Source of the DNA: Belnapia moabensis DSM 16746
GTDB lineage: Bacteria > Pseudomonadota > Alphaproteobacteria > Acetobacterales > Acetobacteraceae
Length of the DNA stretch: 64,000 bases
Direction: 5' to 3'
Assembly: GCF_000745835.1 (NCBI RefSeq)
Contig: NZ_JQKB01000002.1
Span: forward strand, 1-64,000
Shown: piece by piece, positions 37,885 through 46,180 of the stretch
Layout: every line of letters starts with the position of its first letter
Position numbering within the stretch: position 1 is the first letter of the stretch
Translations under genes and position numbers: made by a program
Notes under the pieces: generated by a model
Told to the model about the DNA's origin: nothing
The model's database searches: none
Seen by the model: the letters and a program-made list of their open reading frames with translations, nothing else

Positions 37885-39468
37885 TCACCGCCGCTCGATG
37901 CCCCAGAAGACCGGGAAGCTGAAGGGCACCACCCCGCGCAGGTCCGCCCGCCAGGCCGGCGGCCCGGAGAACTGCCCGCCGGGGATGAAGGTCACGGCGT
38001 CATGCACCACCGTCTGCAACTCGTCCGCCAGCCGCCGCCGCTCCTCCGGCGTCGCCGCCTCGGAGTAGCGGACGGTGAGGCCCTTCAGCCGCGCGTCGCA
38101 GTACCAGCCGGGATACTCGACGCAGTTATAGGCGATCAGCGGGTTCGCCAGCGGGTTCACCATGTCGACGCCGTTCAGCACGATCGGTGCCACCGACCAG
38201 CCGCCTTGCTCCACCGGCGCCCGGCTCAGACGCTTCTGCGCGACGGTCGCGTAATCGGTGCTGCGGAGATCGACATTGAAGCCCGCCCGCCGCATCTGGT
38301 CGGCCATGACGAGGCCGATCGGGTTCAGCAGCGCCGAGGCCGCGGCATGGAGGAAGACCACCGGCTCGCCCCGGTAGCCGGTAGCGCGCAGCAGGGTGCG
38401 AGCCCGCTCGGTCGAGGCGGCGCGTAGCCCCTCGGTCCCTGCTTCGGTCGTGCCGGCGGCGTTGCACATATAGATCGAGCCGCACCAGGGCACGACCATG
38501 TCGTCCGGCAGCCCCATCGCCGCCATCACCTCGGGCTGCATGATCGCCGCTTGCAAAGCACGGCGGACGCCCGGGTCGTTGAAGGGCGGCACCGCATGGT
38601 TGACGTTCAGCACAGCGAGGAACTGGTCGATGCCGCGCGGCTGGCCGACCGCCAGGTTCCGGTTCCGCCGCATCCGGGCAACGAAGTCGAGGGGCAGGAT
38701 CTCGAGGAAGTCGAGCTCGCCCGACTCGAGCGCGGCGGCGCGCGTCGCCTGGTCGGTGATGCTGACCAGTTCGATCCGCTCCATGCGCGCCACCTTGCCG
38801 CCGGCCAGCGCCGAGGGCGGCTCCTCGCGCGGCCGGTAACGCGGGTTGCGGACGAAGCTCGCCCGCTCGCCCGGCCGCCACTCGGATTGCAGGAAGCGGT
38901 AGGGGCCAGAGCCCACGATCTCCGTCACCGCCGTGTTCGGGTCGCCGGCGGCGATCCGCGCCGGCATCATCACCGGGATGGTGTGCCCCGCCTTGCCCAG
39001 CGCATCGATGACGAAGGCGAAGGGCCGGTTGAGCGCGATCTCGAAGCGCTTCGCGTCCAGCACCCGCATCTCGCGCGTCGCCGCCATCAGCTGGGCGCCG
39101 AGCGCCTCCCGCTTCGCCCAGCGGCGGATCGAGGCGACGCAATCCTCGGCCGTGACCGGCTGGCCGTCGCTCCATTCCAGCCCGTCGCGCAGGGTGAAGG
39201 TATAGGTCAGCCGGTCGGGGCTGATCGCCCAGCCCTCGAGCATCTGCGGCCGGTAGACCCCCTCTGCGTCGAGGCTGACCAGCGTGTCGAAGACCAGATA
39301 GGCAAAGACCCGGGTGGCGTTGATCGTCGTCACCAGCGGGTCGAGAATCTGCAGCTCGGTATTCAGCGACACCCGCAGCGTGCTCCGGCGGTCCTGAGCC
39401 CAAGCCGAGGATGGCAATGCGGCGCAGGGCAGCAGGAGCAGCAGCAGGGCAAGACGGCACAGCCTCAT
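37885..39468 (-). CDS. ABC transporter substrate-binding protein, family 5 (peptide/opine/nickel type)
   Basis: A 527-residue periplasmic receptor of the DppA/OppA superfamily. Signal peptide with cleavage near AWA24; then TLRVSLNTELQILDPLVTTINATRVFAYLVFDTLV, the standard opening, YTFTLRDGLEWSDGQPVTAEDCVASIRRW (family signature) and IVGSGPYRF. No permease or ATPase genes lie nearby. It ends a minus-strand run behind glycerate kinase, pyruvate kinase, DHA kinase and a 2OG oxygenase, separated from the last by 47 nt. Ligand is unknown. Confidence 0.88.
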   Translation of the reverse strand: MRLCRLALLLLLLPCAALPSSAWAQDRRSTLRVSLNTELQILDPLVTTINATRVFAYLVFDTLVSLDAEGVYRPQMLEGWAISPDRLTYTFTLRDGLEWSDGQPVTAEDCVASIRRWAKREALGAQLMAATREMRVLDAKRFEIALNRPFAFVIDALGKAGHTIPVMMPARIAAGDPNTAVTEIVGSGPYRFLQSEWRPGERASFVRNPRYRPREEPPSALAGGKVARMERIELVSITDQATRAAALESGELDFLEILPLDFVARMRRNRNLAVGQPRGIDQFLAVLNVNHAVPPFNDPGVRRALQAAIMQPEVMAAMGLPDDMVVPWCGSIYMCNAAGTTEAGTEGLRAASTERARTLLRATGYRGEPVVFLHAAASALLNPIGLVMADQMRRAGFNVDLRSTDYATVAQKRLSRAPVEQGGWSVAPIVLNGVDMVNPLANPLIAYNCVEYPGWYCDARLKGLTVRYSEAATPEERRRLADELQTVVHDAVTFIPGGQFSGPPAWRADLRGVVPFSFPVFWGIERR

Positions 39469-39515
39469 TGACGCTCTCCAGAAAGCGTTGGGCCGTGGCT
39501 GGCGTTGTTGGCCGC

Positions 39516-40472
39516 CTATTCGGCGGCGGCGGCCTTATCCTTGCGGAAATGCGCGTAATTCTGGCCACGGAACCAGGCCATGTACTCGCCGACCGTCTGC
39601 GCCGGGAAGCGCGGCGGGTTGGCCTCGCTGACGCAGGTGGGCAGCGCCTCGATCATCGTCTCGGGGTTGGGGTGGAAGAAGTAGGGGATGGCGTAGCGCG
39701 GCGCATCCATCGTGTTGAAGGCGCGGTGCGGCGTCGAGAGGAAGCGCCCGTTGGTCCAGCGGTTCAACACGTCGCCGGTATTGACCACGAAGGTCTGCGG
39801 GATGACAGGCGCCGAGATCCACTCGCCCTCCTGGGTGCGGATCTGCAGGCCGGGCACCGGGTTCTGCGCCAGCAGCGTGAAGAAGCTCGAATCGGTATGC
39901 GGCGCGATGCCGTACTCGTCGGAGCCGTACTGCACCGGCGGATAGTGCGTCAGCCGCAGCGAGCTGAGCGAGCGGTCGCAGAGCGGCGTGAAGTAGTCCG
40001 GCGGCAGGTCAAGCGCGCGGGCATAGACCGGCAGCAGCCGCATCGCCAGCGCCTCGAGCGCGGCGAAGTAGCGCAGCGTCACCTCGCGGAATTCGGGGAT
40101 CGCCTCCGGCCAGCGATTGGCCGGGCGGGCCGGGTCGCGCTCCGGGTTGACGAAGAAGGCCTCGTTCTCGTTCGGCTTGCGCACGGCGACGAGGCCGTTG
40201 GCCCGCGTGGTGCTGCTCTTGTAGGGCAGGTAGCCCTGCATGGCGTCGTCGAGCTTCACCGCCATCTTCGCCTCGAGCGGCTGGGCGTGGAAGCGTGCAG
40301 CGGCATCGAAGGTCGCATCCACCAGCGACCAGGGCACGCCATGATTGGCGATGAAGAGGAAGCCGACGGTCTCGCAGATGCGGCGCAACTCGGCGGCGGC
40401 GGCCTCCAGCGCGCCGGGCTCGTCGGCGAAGGCGGGGCCGAGGTCGAGCAGCGGAATTGCGGTATCGGGCAT
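39516..40472 (-). CDS. 2-oxoglutarate/Fe(II)-dependent oxygenase, isopenicillin N synthase-like
   Basis: 318 residues of the IPNS-like 2OG-Fe(II) superfamily. The N-terminal DIOX_N segment (IPLLDLGPAF, ETVGFLFIANHGVP) is followed by the double-stranded beta-helix with iron ligands H192 and D194 (APHTDSSFFTLLAQ) and H249 (TPHRAFN), and R259 for the co-substrate carboxylate. The usual RxS after the third ligand is RYA here, a small departure. Substrate cannot be assigned. ATG 40472 chosen because MPDTAIPLLDL is the typical start. Confidence 0.85.
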   Translation of the reverse strand: MPDTAIPLLDLGPAFADEPGALEAAAAELRRICETVGFLFIANHGVPWSLVDATFDAAARFHAQPLEAKMAVKLDDAMQGYLPYKSSTTRANGLVAVRKPNENEAFFVNPERDPARPANRWPEAIPEFREVTLRYFAALEALAMRLLPVYARALDLPPDYFTPLCDRSLSSLRLTHYPPVQYGSDEYGIAPHTDSSFFTLLAQNPVPGLQIRTQEGEWISAPVIPQTFVVNTGDVLNRWTNGRFLSTPHRAFNTMDAPRYAIPYFFHPNPETMIEALPTCVSEANPPRFPAQTVGEYMAWFRGQNYAHFRKDKAAAAE

Positions 40473-40540
40473 CGGATCGGTTTCCTTTCGGCAGCGGCGT
40501 CCTGTCCCCACCGGAAGCATGAGCGAGCATGGAGGAATGG

Positions 40541-42184
40541 TCAAACCGCTCCGGCCAAGGCACGCATCCAGACCGCGACCGCCGCCGCCCCGGCATCCGG
40601 CACGCCGACCGCCCGCGCGCCGAGATAGCTCGCTCGGCCGAGCCGCGGGGTCATCGCCGCGGTCGCCGCCGCCCCTTGCTCCGCCGCCTCGGCCGCCGCG
40701 GCGAGGCCGCCCTGCTCCAGCGCCTCCGCCGCTGGGGCCAGCGCGTCCAGCATGGTCCTGTCGCCCGGCTTTGCGCCGCCCAGCTCGGCGATGGCCACGA
40801 TCCCGGCGCGGAAGGCAGCCGGCCAGTCACCGCCCTGCTGCATCGCCCGCGCCGCCCGCAGCAGGCCCGTCGCGTAGAACGGCCCCGAACTGCCGCCGAG
40901 CGCCCGCCGCAGCGCCTCGCCAAGCGCGGCCAGCGCCGTCGGCGAATCGGCCCAGGCACCTTCCGGCAAGGCGCGGATCGCCGCCGCGCCGCGCACCATG
41001 CTGAGGCCGAGATCGCCATCGCCGGCCGCGGCGTCCAGCTCGGTCAGCCGGGCTTCCGCTGCTTCCAGCGCCGCCGCCACCGCCAGCCCTGCGGCCTGCA
41101 GCCGGGGCGCCAGCGGCCCCGGCGCGCCGAAGGTAAGCGGCGCGGCCGGCGGCGCCACCACGACGGCCCGCGCCGCGATCCGCCCAGGGCCTGGCCAAGC
41201 GGGCGCCTCGCCAGGCGCATCGAGCAGGGCGAGCCGTACATCGTCCAGCTTCAGCAGGGAGAGGGAGCAGCCCGGCATCTCCAGCGCGGTGAGGAAGTTG
41301 CCGGCCCAGGCCCGCTCCACCACCAGCCCCCGCTCGCGCAGCAGGCCGATGGCGCGGCGGGCGACGATCGACAGCTCCATCGGCGGCGTCCCGCCCAGCC
41401 CATTGACCAGCAGCGCCACCCGGTCGCCCGCGCCGAGCCCGCGATCGGCGAGGATCGCCCCAAGCATCCGCCCGACCAGCGCATCCGCCGGTGCCATGGC
41501 CGCGCGCTCGACGCCCTGCTCGCCATGGATGCCAAGGCCCAGCTCGATCTCGCCCTCGCCCAGGGCGAAGCCCGGCTTCCCCGCCGCCGGCACGGTGCAG
41601 GCGCCGAGCGCGACCCCCATGCTGCCCAGCTCCGTCGCCGCCGCGCGGGCGATGGCCGCGACCTCCGCCACCCCCTGCCCCGCCGCCGCGGCGGCGCCGG
41701 CCAGCTTGTGGACCAGCACCGTACCGGCGATGCCGCGGCGCCGCTCCGGCGGCACCGTTTCGCGCAGCGCCACGTCATCAGCGACGACGACCACCTCGCA
41801 GGGGATGCCCTCCGCCCGCGCCAGCTCGGCGGCGAGACCGAAATTCAGCCGGTCGCCGGTGTAGTTCTTGACGATCAGCACCGCCCCCGTCGACCCGGCC
41901 GCGGCGCGGATGCCGCTCAGCACCGCATCGACGCTCGGAGAGGTGAAGACATCGCCGGCGATGGCGCCCGCCAGCAGGCCGGGCCCGACATAGCCGGCAT
42001 GGGCCGGCTCATGCCCCGCCCCGCCGCCCGAGAGCACCGCAACCGGCCGCGCCGCGGGCACTGGCAGCCCGGCGCGGACAACCACCAGCTCGCCGTCCAG
42101 CAGGGCGAGGCCGGGATGCAGGTCGCACAGGCCTTCGAGCATCTCCCGCACCACATGGCGCGGGTCGTTGACCAGCTTCTTCAT
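40541..42184 (-). CDS. Dihydroxyacetone kinase, fused DhaK-DhaL form
   Basis: ATP-dependent phosphorylation of dihydroxyacetone or a similar triose. 547 residues, close to the single-chain enzymes of about 550. The K domain (1-330) has SGGGAGHEPAHAGYVG (52-67), KNYTGD (106-111) and the substrate-binding His H220 in LGIHGEQG. The L domain (about 356-547) has the Mg-ATP motif DAAAGDGDLG with D384, D389 and D391. It follows pyruvate kinase after 21 nt. Because no PTS phosphotransferase subunit is fused, it should use ATP directly. Sugar specificity could be another small ketose. Confidence 0.9.
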   Translation of the reverse strand: MKKLVNDPRHVVREMLEGLCDLHPGLALLDGELVVVRAGLPVPAARPVAVLSGGGAGHEPAHAGYVGPGLLAGAIAGDVFTSPSVDAVLSGIRAAAGSTGAVLIVKNYTGDRLNFGLAAELARAEGIPCEVVVVADDVALRETVPPERRRGIAGTVLVHKLAGAAAAAGQGVAEVAAIARAAATELGSMGVALGACTVPAAGKPGFALGEGEIELGLGIHGEQGVERAAMAPADALVGRMLGAILADRGLGAGDRVALLVNGLGGTPPMELSIVARRAIGLLRERGLVVERAWAGNFLTALEMPGCSLSLLKLDDVRLALLDAPGEAPAWPGPGRIAARAVVVAPPAAPLTFGAPGPLAPRLQAAGLAVAAALEAAEARLTELDAAAGDGDLGLSMVRGAAAIRALPEGAWADSPTALAALGEALRRALGGSSGPFYATGLLRAARAMQQGGDWPAAFRAGIVAIAELGGAKPGDRTMLDALAPAAEALEQGGLAAAAEAAEQGAAATAAMTPRLGRASYLGARAVGVPDAGAAAVAVWMRALAGAV

Positions 42185-42205
42185 CCCCTCCCCTCCCTTT
42201 GCGTC

Positions 42206-43849
42206 CTACTTCACCGATGCCACCCGCAGCGCATTGGTGGTGCCAGGCGTGCCGAAGGGAACGCCCGCGGTCACCACCACTTCCTGCCCCGGCGCGGCGA
42301 AGCCCTCGGCCTGGGCCGAGCGCAGCGCCTTCGCCACCATATCCGACATCGAATGCGGCTCTTGCGAGACCAGCGGATGCACGCCCCAGACGACGGCGAG
42401 CCGCCGCGCGCTCTCGATGCTGGCGGTGAGGCCGAGGATCGGACAATCCGGCCGCTCGCGGGCGACACGCAGGGTCGTCGAGCCGGTCGAGGTGAAGGTC
42501 GCGATCACCTGGGCGCCGATGGTATGCGCCACCTGCCGCGCCGCGGCGGCGATGGCGCCGGCGCTGTTGGGCTCCGGTGCCGGCCGGGCATTGTCGGTGA
42601 GCGAGCGCCAGTCCGGGTCCTGCTCAACCCGTGCCACGATGCGGTCCATCATGTTGACAGCCTCGAAGGGGTACTGCCCCGCCGCCGTCTCGGCCGAGAG
42701 CATCACCGCATCCGCTCCATCGAACACAGCGGTGGCGACGTCCGATGCTTCCGCCCGCGTCGGCGCCGGCGCCGAGATCATGCTCTCCAGCATCTGCGTG
42801 GCGACGACCACCGGCCGGCCCAGGGCGCGTGCCGCACGCACGATGCGCTTTTGCACCAGTGGCACCTCCTCCGGCGGCAGCTCGACGCCGAGGTCGCCGC
42901 GCGCCACCATGACGCAATCGGCCAGCGCGATGATGGCGTCGAGATTCTCGACCGCCTGCGGCTTCTCCATCTTCACCATGACGAGGGCGCGGCCGGCGCA
43001 GATCGCCTTGGTCTCCGCCACGTCCTCCGGCCGCTGGACGAAGCTGAGGCCGATATACTCGACGCCCCGATCGAGGACGAAGGAGAGGTCCTCGCGGTCC
43101 TTCTCCGTCAGCGCCGGGATCGGCAGCGCCACATCGGGGACATTGACACCCTTGCGGTCGGAGAGCGGCCCGCCGACGACGATCTCCGTTTCCAGGTGGT
43201 CCTCGCGCACGCGCGTGACCCGGAGCCGCAGCTTGCCGTCGTCGAGCAGGAGCGAGGTGCCGATCTGCGCCGCCTTGATGATCTCCGGATGCGGCAGCTG
43301 CACCCGGCGCACATCGCCCGGATTGGGGCTGAGGTCGAGGCGGAAGGGCTGGCCGGTCTGCAGCTGCACCCGCCCGCCTTGGAAGCGCCCTACGCGGAGC
43401 TTCGGCCCCTGCACATCGGCGAGGATGCCGATGGGCCGCCCGACCTTCCGCTCCAGCGCGCGGATAATGGCGATGCGCTCGGCATGGTCGGCGTGGCTGC
43501 CGTGGGAGAAGTTCAGGCGGAAGACATCGGCCCCTGCCCGGTAGAGCCGCTCGATCACCTCGGGGCTGGAGCTGGCCGGGCCGAGGGTCGCCACGATCTT
43601 GGTGCGGCGGCGGCGGCGCAGCGGGATGCGTGTGGCCATGCGGGGCGTGTTCCCTTCGAGCGGGGTCTTGTGGAGGTCCGGCCGCAGCCGATGCGGCGGC
43701 AGGTCGAGCAGGCGGGACAGCTCGGCGACCCGGTCGGCGGGCACGCGCTGCCATTGCGAAACCGCGGCCGGGGAGATGCCGAGGGCGGTCGCGATGCGGG
43801 TGACGGTGCCGCGTCGGGCGAGAAGGTCATCCAGTTCTGGGTCGCGCAT
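42206..43849 (-). CDS. pyk: Pyruvate kinase with N-terminal YdaS/Cro-like HTH extension
   Basis: Transfers phosphate from phosphoenolpyruvate to ADP. Residues 71-547 are a full-length pyruvate kinase: RRTKIVATLGPASSSPEVIE, FRLNFSHGSH, ILADVQGPKLRVG, and the catalytic-lysine block LVMVKMEKPQAVENLD. Residues 1-70 form a separate module: TVTRIATALGISPAAVSQWQ, then VPADRVAELSRLLDLPPHRLRPDLH, which reads like YdaS/Cro-type helix-turn-helix proteins. The frame is unbroken between them. Either a true fusion is made from 43849, or translation begins at the internal ATG 43639 (residue 71), which has GAAGGG 12 nt upstream. Neighbouring kinase genes are co-directional. Confidence 0.88.
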   Translation of the reverse strand: MRDPELDDLLARRGTVTRIATALGISPAAVSQWQRVPADRVAELSRLLDLPPHRLRPDLHKTPLEGNTPRMATRIPLRRRRRTKIVATLGPASSSPEVIERLYRAGADVFRLNFSHGSHADHAERIAIIRALERKVGRPIGILADVQGPKLRVGRFQGGRVQLQTGQPFRLDLSPNPGDVRRVQLPHPEIIKAAQIGTSLLLDDGKLRLRVTRVREDHLETEIVVGGPLSDRKGVNVPDVALPIPALTEKDREDLSFVLDRGVEYIGLSFVQRPEDVAETKAICAGRALVMVKMEKPQAVENLDAIIALADCVMVARGDLGVELPPEEVPLVQKRIVRAARALGRPVVVATQMLESMISAPAPTRAEASDVATAVFDGADAVMLSAETAAGQYPFEAVNMMDRIVARVEQDPDWRSLTDNARPAPEPNSAGAIAAAARQVAHTIGAQVIATFTSTGSTTLRVARERPDCPILGLTASIESARRLAVVWGVHPLVSQEPHSMSDMVAKALRSAQAEGFAAPGQEVVVTAGVPFGTPGTTNALRVASVK

Positions 43850-43853
43850 GGGT

Positions 43854-43925
43854 GTAACTTACAAAGTTTAAGCCCATGCCGCCAGGACCGCTTTGGCTTA
43901 AATTTGGAAAGGCATGTTAAGTTAC
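43854..43925. promoter_or_regulatory. AT-rich spacer with two nested inverted repeats
   Basis: In the 67-nt gap before the HTH-pyruvate kinase start, GTAACTTA (43854-43861) is mirrored by TAAGTTAC (43918-43925), and TTTAAGCC (43867-43874) by GGCTTAAA (43895-43902). A small palindrome AACTT-ACA-AAGTT lies at 43856-43868. The stretch is far richer in A+T than its surroundings. It looks like operator/promoter DNA and could be bound by the adjacent HTH module (inference). Confidence 0.5.
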
Positions 43926-45227
43926 GATCACCGCCCGGACATCGTTCACATTGGTCAGCGTCGGCCCGGTGACGATGAGGTCCCCGAGCGCGGCGAAGAC
44001 CCCGTAGCTGTCATGGGCGGCGAGCATGGCCCTCGGGTCGAGCCCCGCCGCCCGGGCCCGCACCAGCGTATCCGGCGCCGCGATGGCGCCCGCGGCATCC
44101 GACTTGCCGTCGATCCCATCGGTATCCGCCATCAGCGCCCAGATGCCGGGGTGCCCTTCCAGCGCCAGCGCCAGGCCGAGCAGCCCCTCCATGCTGCGCC
44201 CGCCCCGGCCGCCGGCGCCGGGCGGCAAGGTCACCGTTGTCTCCCCACCAGAGAGGATCAGCGCCGGCCGTCCGACCGGCAGCCCATGCGCCGCGCTGCT
44301 CCGGGCGATGCCGGCCAAGACCTTTCCAAGCACCGAGGCCTCGCCTTCCAACGCATCGCCGAGGATGAGCGGGGCGAGGCCGATCGCCTCCGCCTCCCGC
44401 GCCATGGCCCGGAGCGCCATCAAGGGCGTGGCGATCATCCTGAGTTCCGCGCCCGTGAGGCGCGGGTCACCCGGCTTCGGGCTTTCCTCCCGCGCCTCCT
44501 CCAGATGCCGCATGACGGCGGGCGGCAGGCGCATCCCGTAATGCGCGGCCAGCGCCCGCGCCTCGGCGAAGCTGGTGGGGTCGGGCACCGTCGGGCCGGA
44601 GGCGATCACTGCCGGGTCGTCCCCCGGCACGTCGGAGATGGCCAGCGTCACCACCCTCGCCGGATGCGCCGCCGCTGCCACCCGCCCGCCGGAGAAGGTC
44701 GAGAGATGCTTGCGGATGCAATTCATCTCCTGGATCGGCGCGCCGGAACGCAGCAGCTCCCGGTTCACCGCCATCAGATCGTCGAGGGAGAGGCCCGCCG
44801 CCGGCAGGGTCGAAAGCGAGGAGCCACCGCCCGAGACGAGGAACAGCACAAGGTCCTCAGCCGAGAGCCCTCGCAGCAGCCCGAGCATTTCGGCCGCCGC
44901 TGCCGCTCCGGCCGCATCGGGCACCGGGTGGCTGCCGAACCGCACCGCGATCCGCCGCCCCGGCGGCGGGTCCGGCACGTCGGCGCCATGGGTGGTGATG
45001 ACGAGGCCGGATAGCGGCCGTCCGGCCCAGGCCCGTTCCACCGCGAGCGCCATCTTCGCCGCCGCCTTGCCGACGCCGATGACGATGCAGCGGCCCCGTG
45101 GCGCCTCCGGCAGATGCGCCGGCAGCGCGGTCAGCGGGTCCGCCGCCGCCAGTGCCGCCTGGAACACCCGGTGCAGCGCCGCCCGCGCCCGCGCATCGTC
45201 CCAGGCATCGTTCCGGTCTGCGGCCAT
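43917..45227 (-). CDS. Glycerate 2-kinase, MOFRL type (TtuD/hydroxypyruvate-reductase-annotated family)
   Basis: Phosphorylates D-glycerate to 2-phosphoglycerate, feeding lower glycolysis next to pyruvate kinase. 436 residues: CIVIGVGKAAAKMALAVERAW, FLVSGGGSSLSTLPAAGLSLDDL, NCIRKHLSTFSGGRVAAAAHPA, SDVPGDDPAVIASGPTVPDPT, and the C-terminal MOFRL part with LILSGGETTVTL and WALMADTDGIDGKSDAAGA. Members are often annotated as hydroxypyruvate reductase; the kinase role is the better-established one. ATG 45227 chosen. In tartrate operons a ttuD-type gene precedes a pyruvate kinase, as here. Confidence 0.9.
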   Translation of the reverse strand: MAADRNDAWDDARARAALHRVFQAALAAADPLTALPAHLPEAPRGRCIVIGVGKAAAKMALAVERAWAGRPLSGLVITTHGADVPDPPPGRRIAVRFGSHPVPDAAGAAAAAEMLGLLRGLSAEDLVLFLVSGGGSSLSTLPAAGLSLDDLMAVNRELLRSGAPIQEMNCIRKHLSTFSGGRVAAAAHPARVVTLAISDVPGDDPAVIASGPTVPDPTSFAEARALAAHYGMRLPPAVMRHLEEAREESPKPGDPRLTGAELRMIATPLMALRAMAREAEAIGLAPLILGDALEGEASVLGKVLAGIARSSAAHGLPVGRPALILSGGETTVTLPPGAGGRGGRSMEGLLGLALALEGHPGIWALMADTDGIDGKSDAAGAIAAPDTLVRARAAGLDPRAMLAAHDSYGVFAALGDLIVTGPTLTNVNDVRAVIVT

Positions 45228-45300
45228 GCTCTGCTCCCCCTCCCCTTTGCCTCGGCGCCAGTATGGACCATCTAGGGCCCTGACCGAGAGGGAGAGACCC

Positions 45301-45609
45301 ATGCCCGATATCGACCCCGCCACCCGCACCGAGCTTGAGGCCGCCGCCTTCCGCCGCCTGGTGGAGCACCTGCGCGAGCGGACCGACGTGCAGAACATCG
45401 ACCTGATGAACCTCGCCGGCTTCTGCCGGAACTGCCTCAGCAAGTGGTACCGCGCCGCCGCCGAGGAAAAGGGTATCCCGCTCGCCGACCCCGAGGCGCG
45501 GGAGATCATCTACGGCATGCCCTACAAGGAGTGGCAGGCGAAGCACCAGGTCGAGGCGACCGCGGCACAGAAGGCGCAGTTCGCCGCCTCCAACCCCGGC
45601 CACGGCTGA
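45301..45609 (+). CDS. DUF1244 family protein
   Basis: A 102-residue small protein conserved in alphaproteobacteria. The body LRERTDVQNIDLMNLAGFCRNCLSKWYRAAAEEKGIPL with its CRNC pair, followed by AREIIYGMPYKEWQAKHQ, is the family hallmark. The two close cysteines may bind metal or form a disulfide; function is unknown. It is divergent from the glycerate kinase across a 73-nt gap. A GAGAGGGAGAG purine run just upstream is the ribosome binding site of ATG 45301. Confidence 0.9.
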   Translation: MPDIDPATRTELEAAAFRRLVEHLRERTDVQNIDLMNLAGFCRNCLSKWYRAAAEEKGIPLADPEAREIIYGMPYKEWQAKHQVEATAAQKAQFAASNPGHG

Positions 45610-45674
45610 TCGTCGTTGCTGCCGGGCCGCGGGCGCGGTAGGAGCGTGAGCGGCGCGGGCCGGTCTGGCCGGCC

Positions 45675-45750
45675 GCATGATTCACGCGACAAAACAACGG
45701 ACTAGGCCGTGTTTCTCGCTTCCATTGGCGGCGATCATGGTCTAGGAGCG
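45675..45750 (+). repeat. Short intergenic repeat, copy 2 (with insertion)
   Basis: GCATGATTCACG at 45675-45686 and a 21-nt block at 45730-45750 ending TCTAGGAGCG repeat the two blocks at 6178-6215. Here 43 nt separate them instead of 5. Both copies lie just upstream of plus-strand gene starts. Confidence 0.55.
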
Positions 45751-45776
45751 CCGCCCGCCCTGGAGCTAGGCAGCAG

Positions 45777-46082
45777 ATGAGCGACATCGACTACGAGGAC
45801 GAAGCCCGCGCCAGCCGCGCCCGCCAGGAAGCCGATCCGGACCCGGAGGTGGGCGGCATCGCCGTTGACCGGCTGCGCTCGATCATCGAGCGGATCGAGC
45901 GGCTGGAGGAGGAGCGCAAGGCGCTCGCCAACGACATCAAAGACATCTACGCCGAGGCCAAGTCGGCCGGCTTCGACGTCAAGGTGGTCCGCACGCTGAT
46001 CTCGCTCCGCAAGAAGGAGCCGGCCGAGGTGGAGGAGCAGGAGACGCTGCTCGACCTCTACAAGCGCGCCCTTGGGATGTGA
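45777..46082 (+). CDS. DUF2312 family protein (GapR-like)
   Basis: 101 residues: an acidic N-terminus followed by [55 protein letters not shown], the DUF2312 core, a long helical coiled coil. The Caulobacter member GapR is a nucleoid-associated protein that binds AT-rich or overtwisted DNA, so a chromosome-structuring role is likely here (family knowledge). Stands alone between DUF1244 and the multi-PAS kinase on the same strand. Confidence 0.92.
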   Translation: MSDIDYEDEARASRARQEADPDPEVGGIAVDRLRSIIERIERLEEERKALANDIKDIYAEAKSAGFDVKVVRTLISLRKKEPAEVEEQETLLDLYKRALGM

Positions 46083-46180
46083 TCGGCCGGGCCCCCTTGC
46101 GGTCCGTCTTTCCATAACGAGTTGAGCTCCGAGGCTGCCGGGCGGAACCGTCCGGCGGCTGCCTTCCGCCCCGCGAGGCC

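Noticed and set aside
40529-43972. 1147-codon plus-strand frame opposite dhaKL and pyruvate kinase
   Set aside because: Low-complexity Arg/Gly/His product, no domain; both genes on the other strand are certain.
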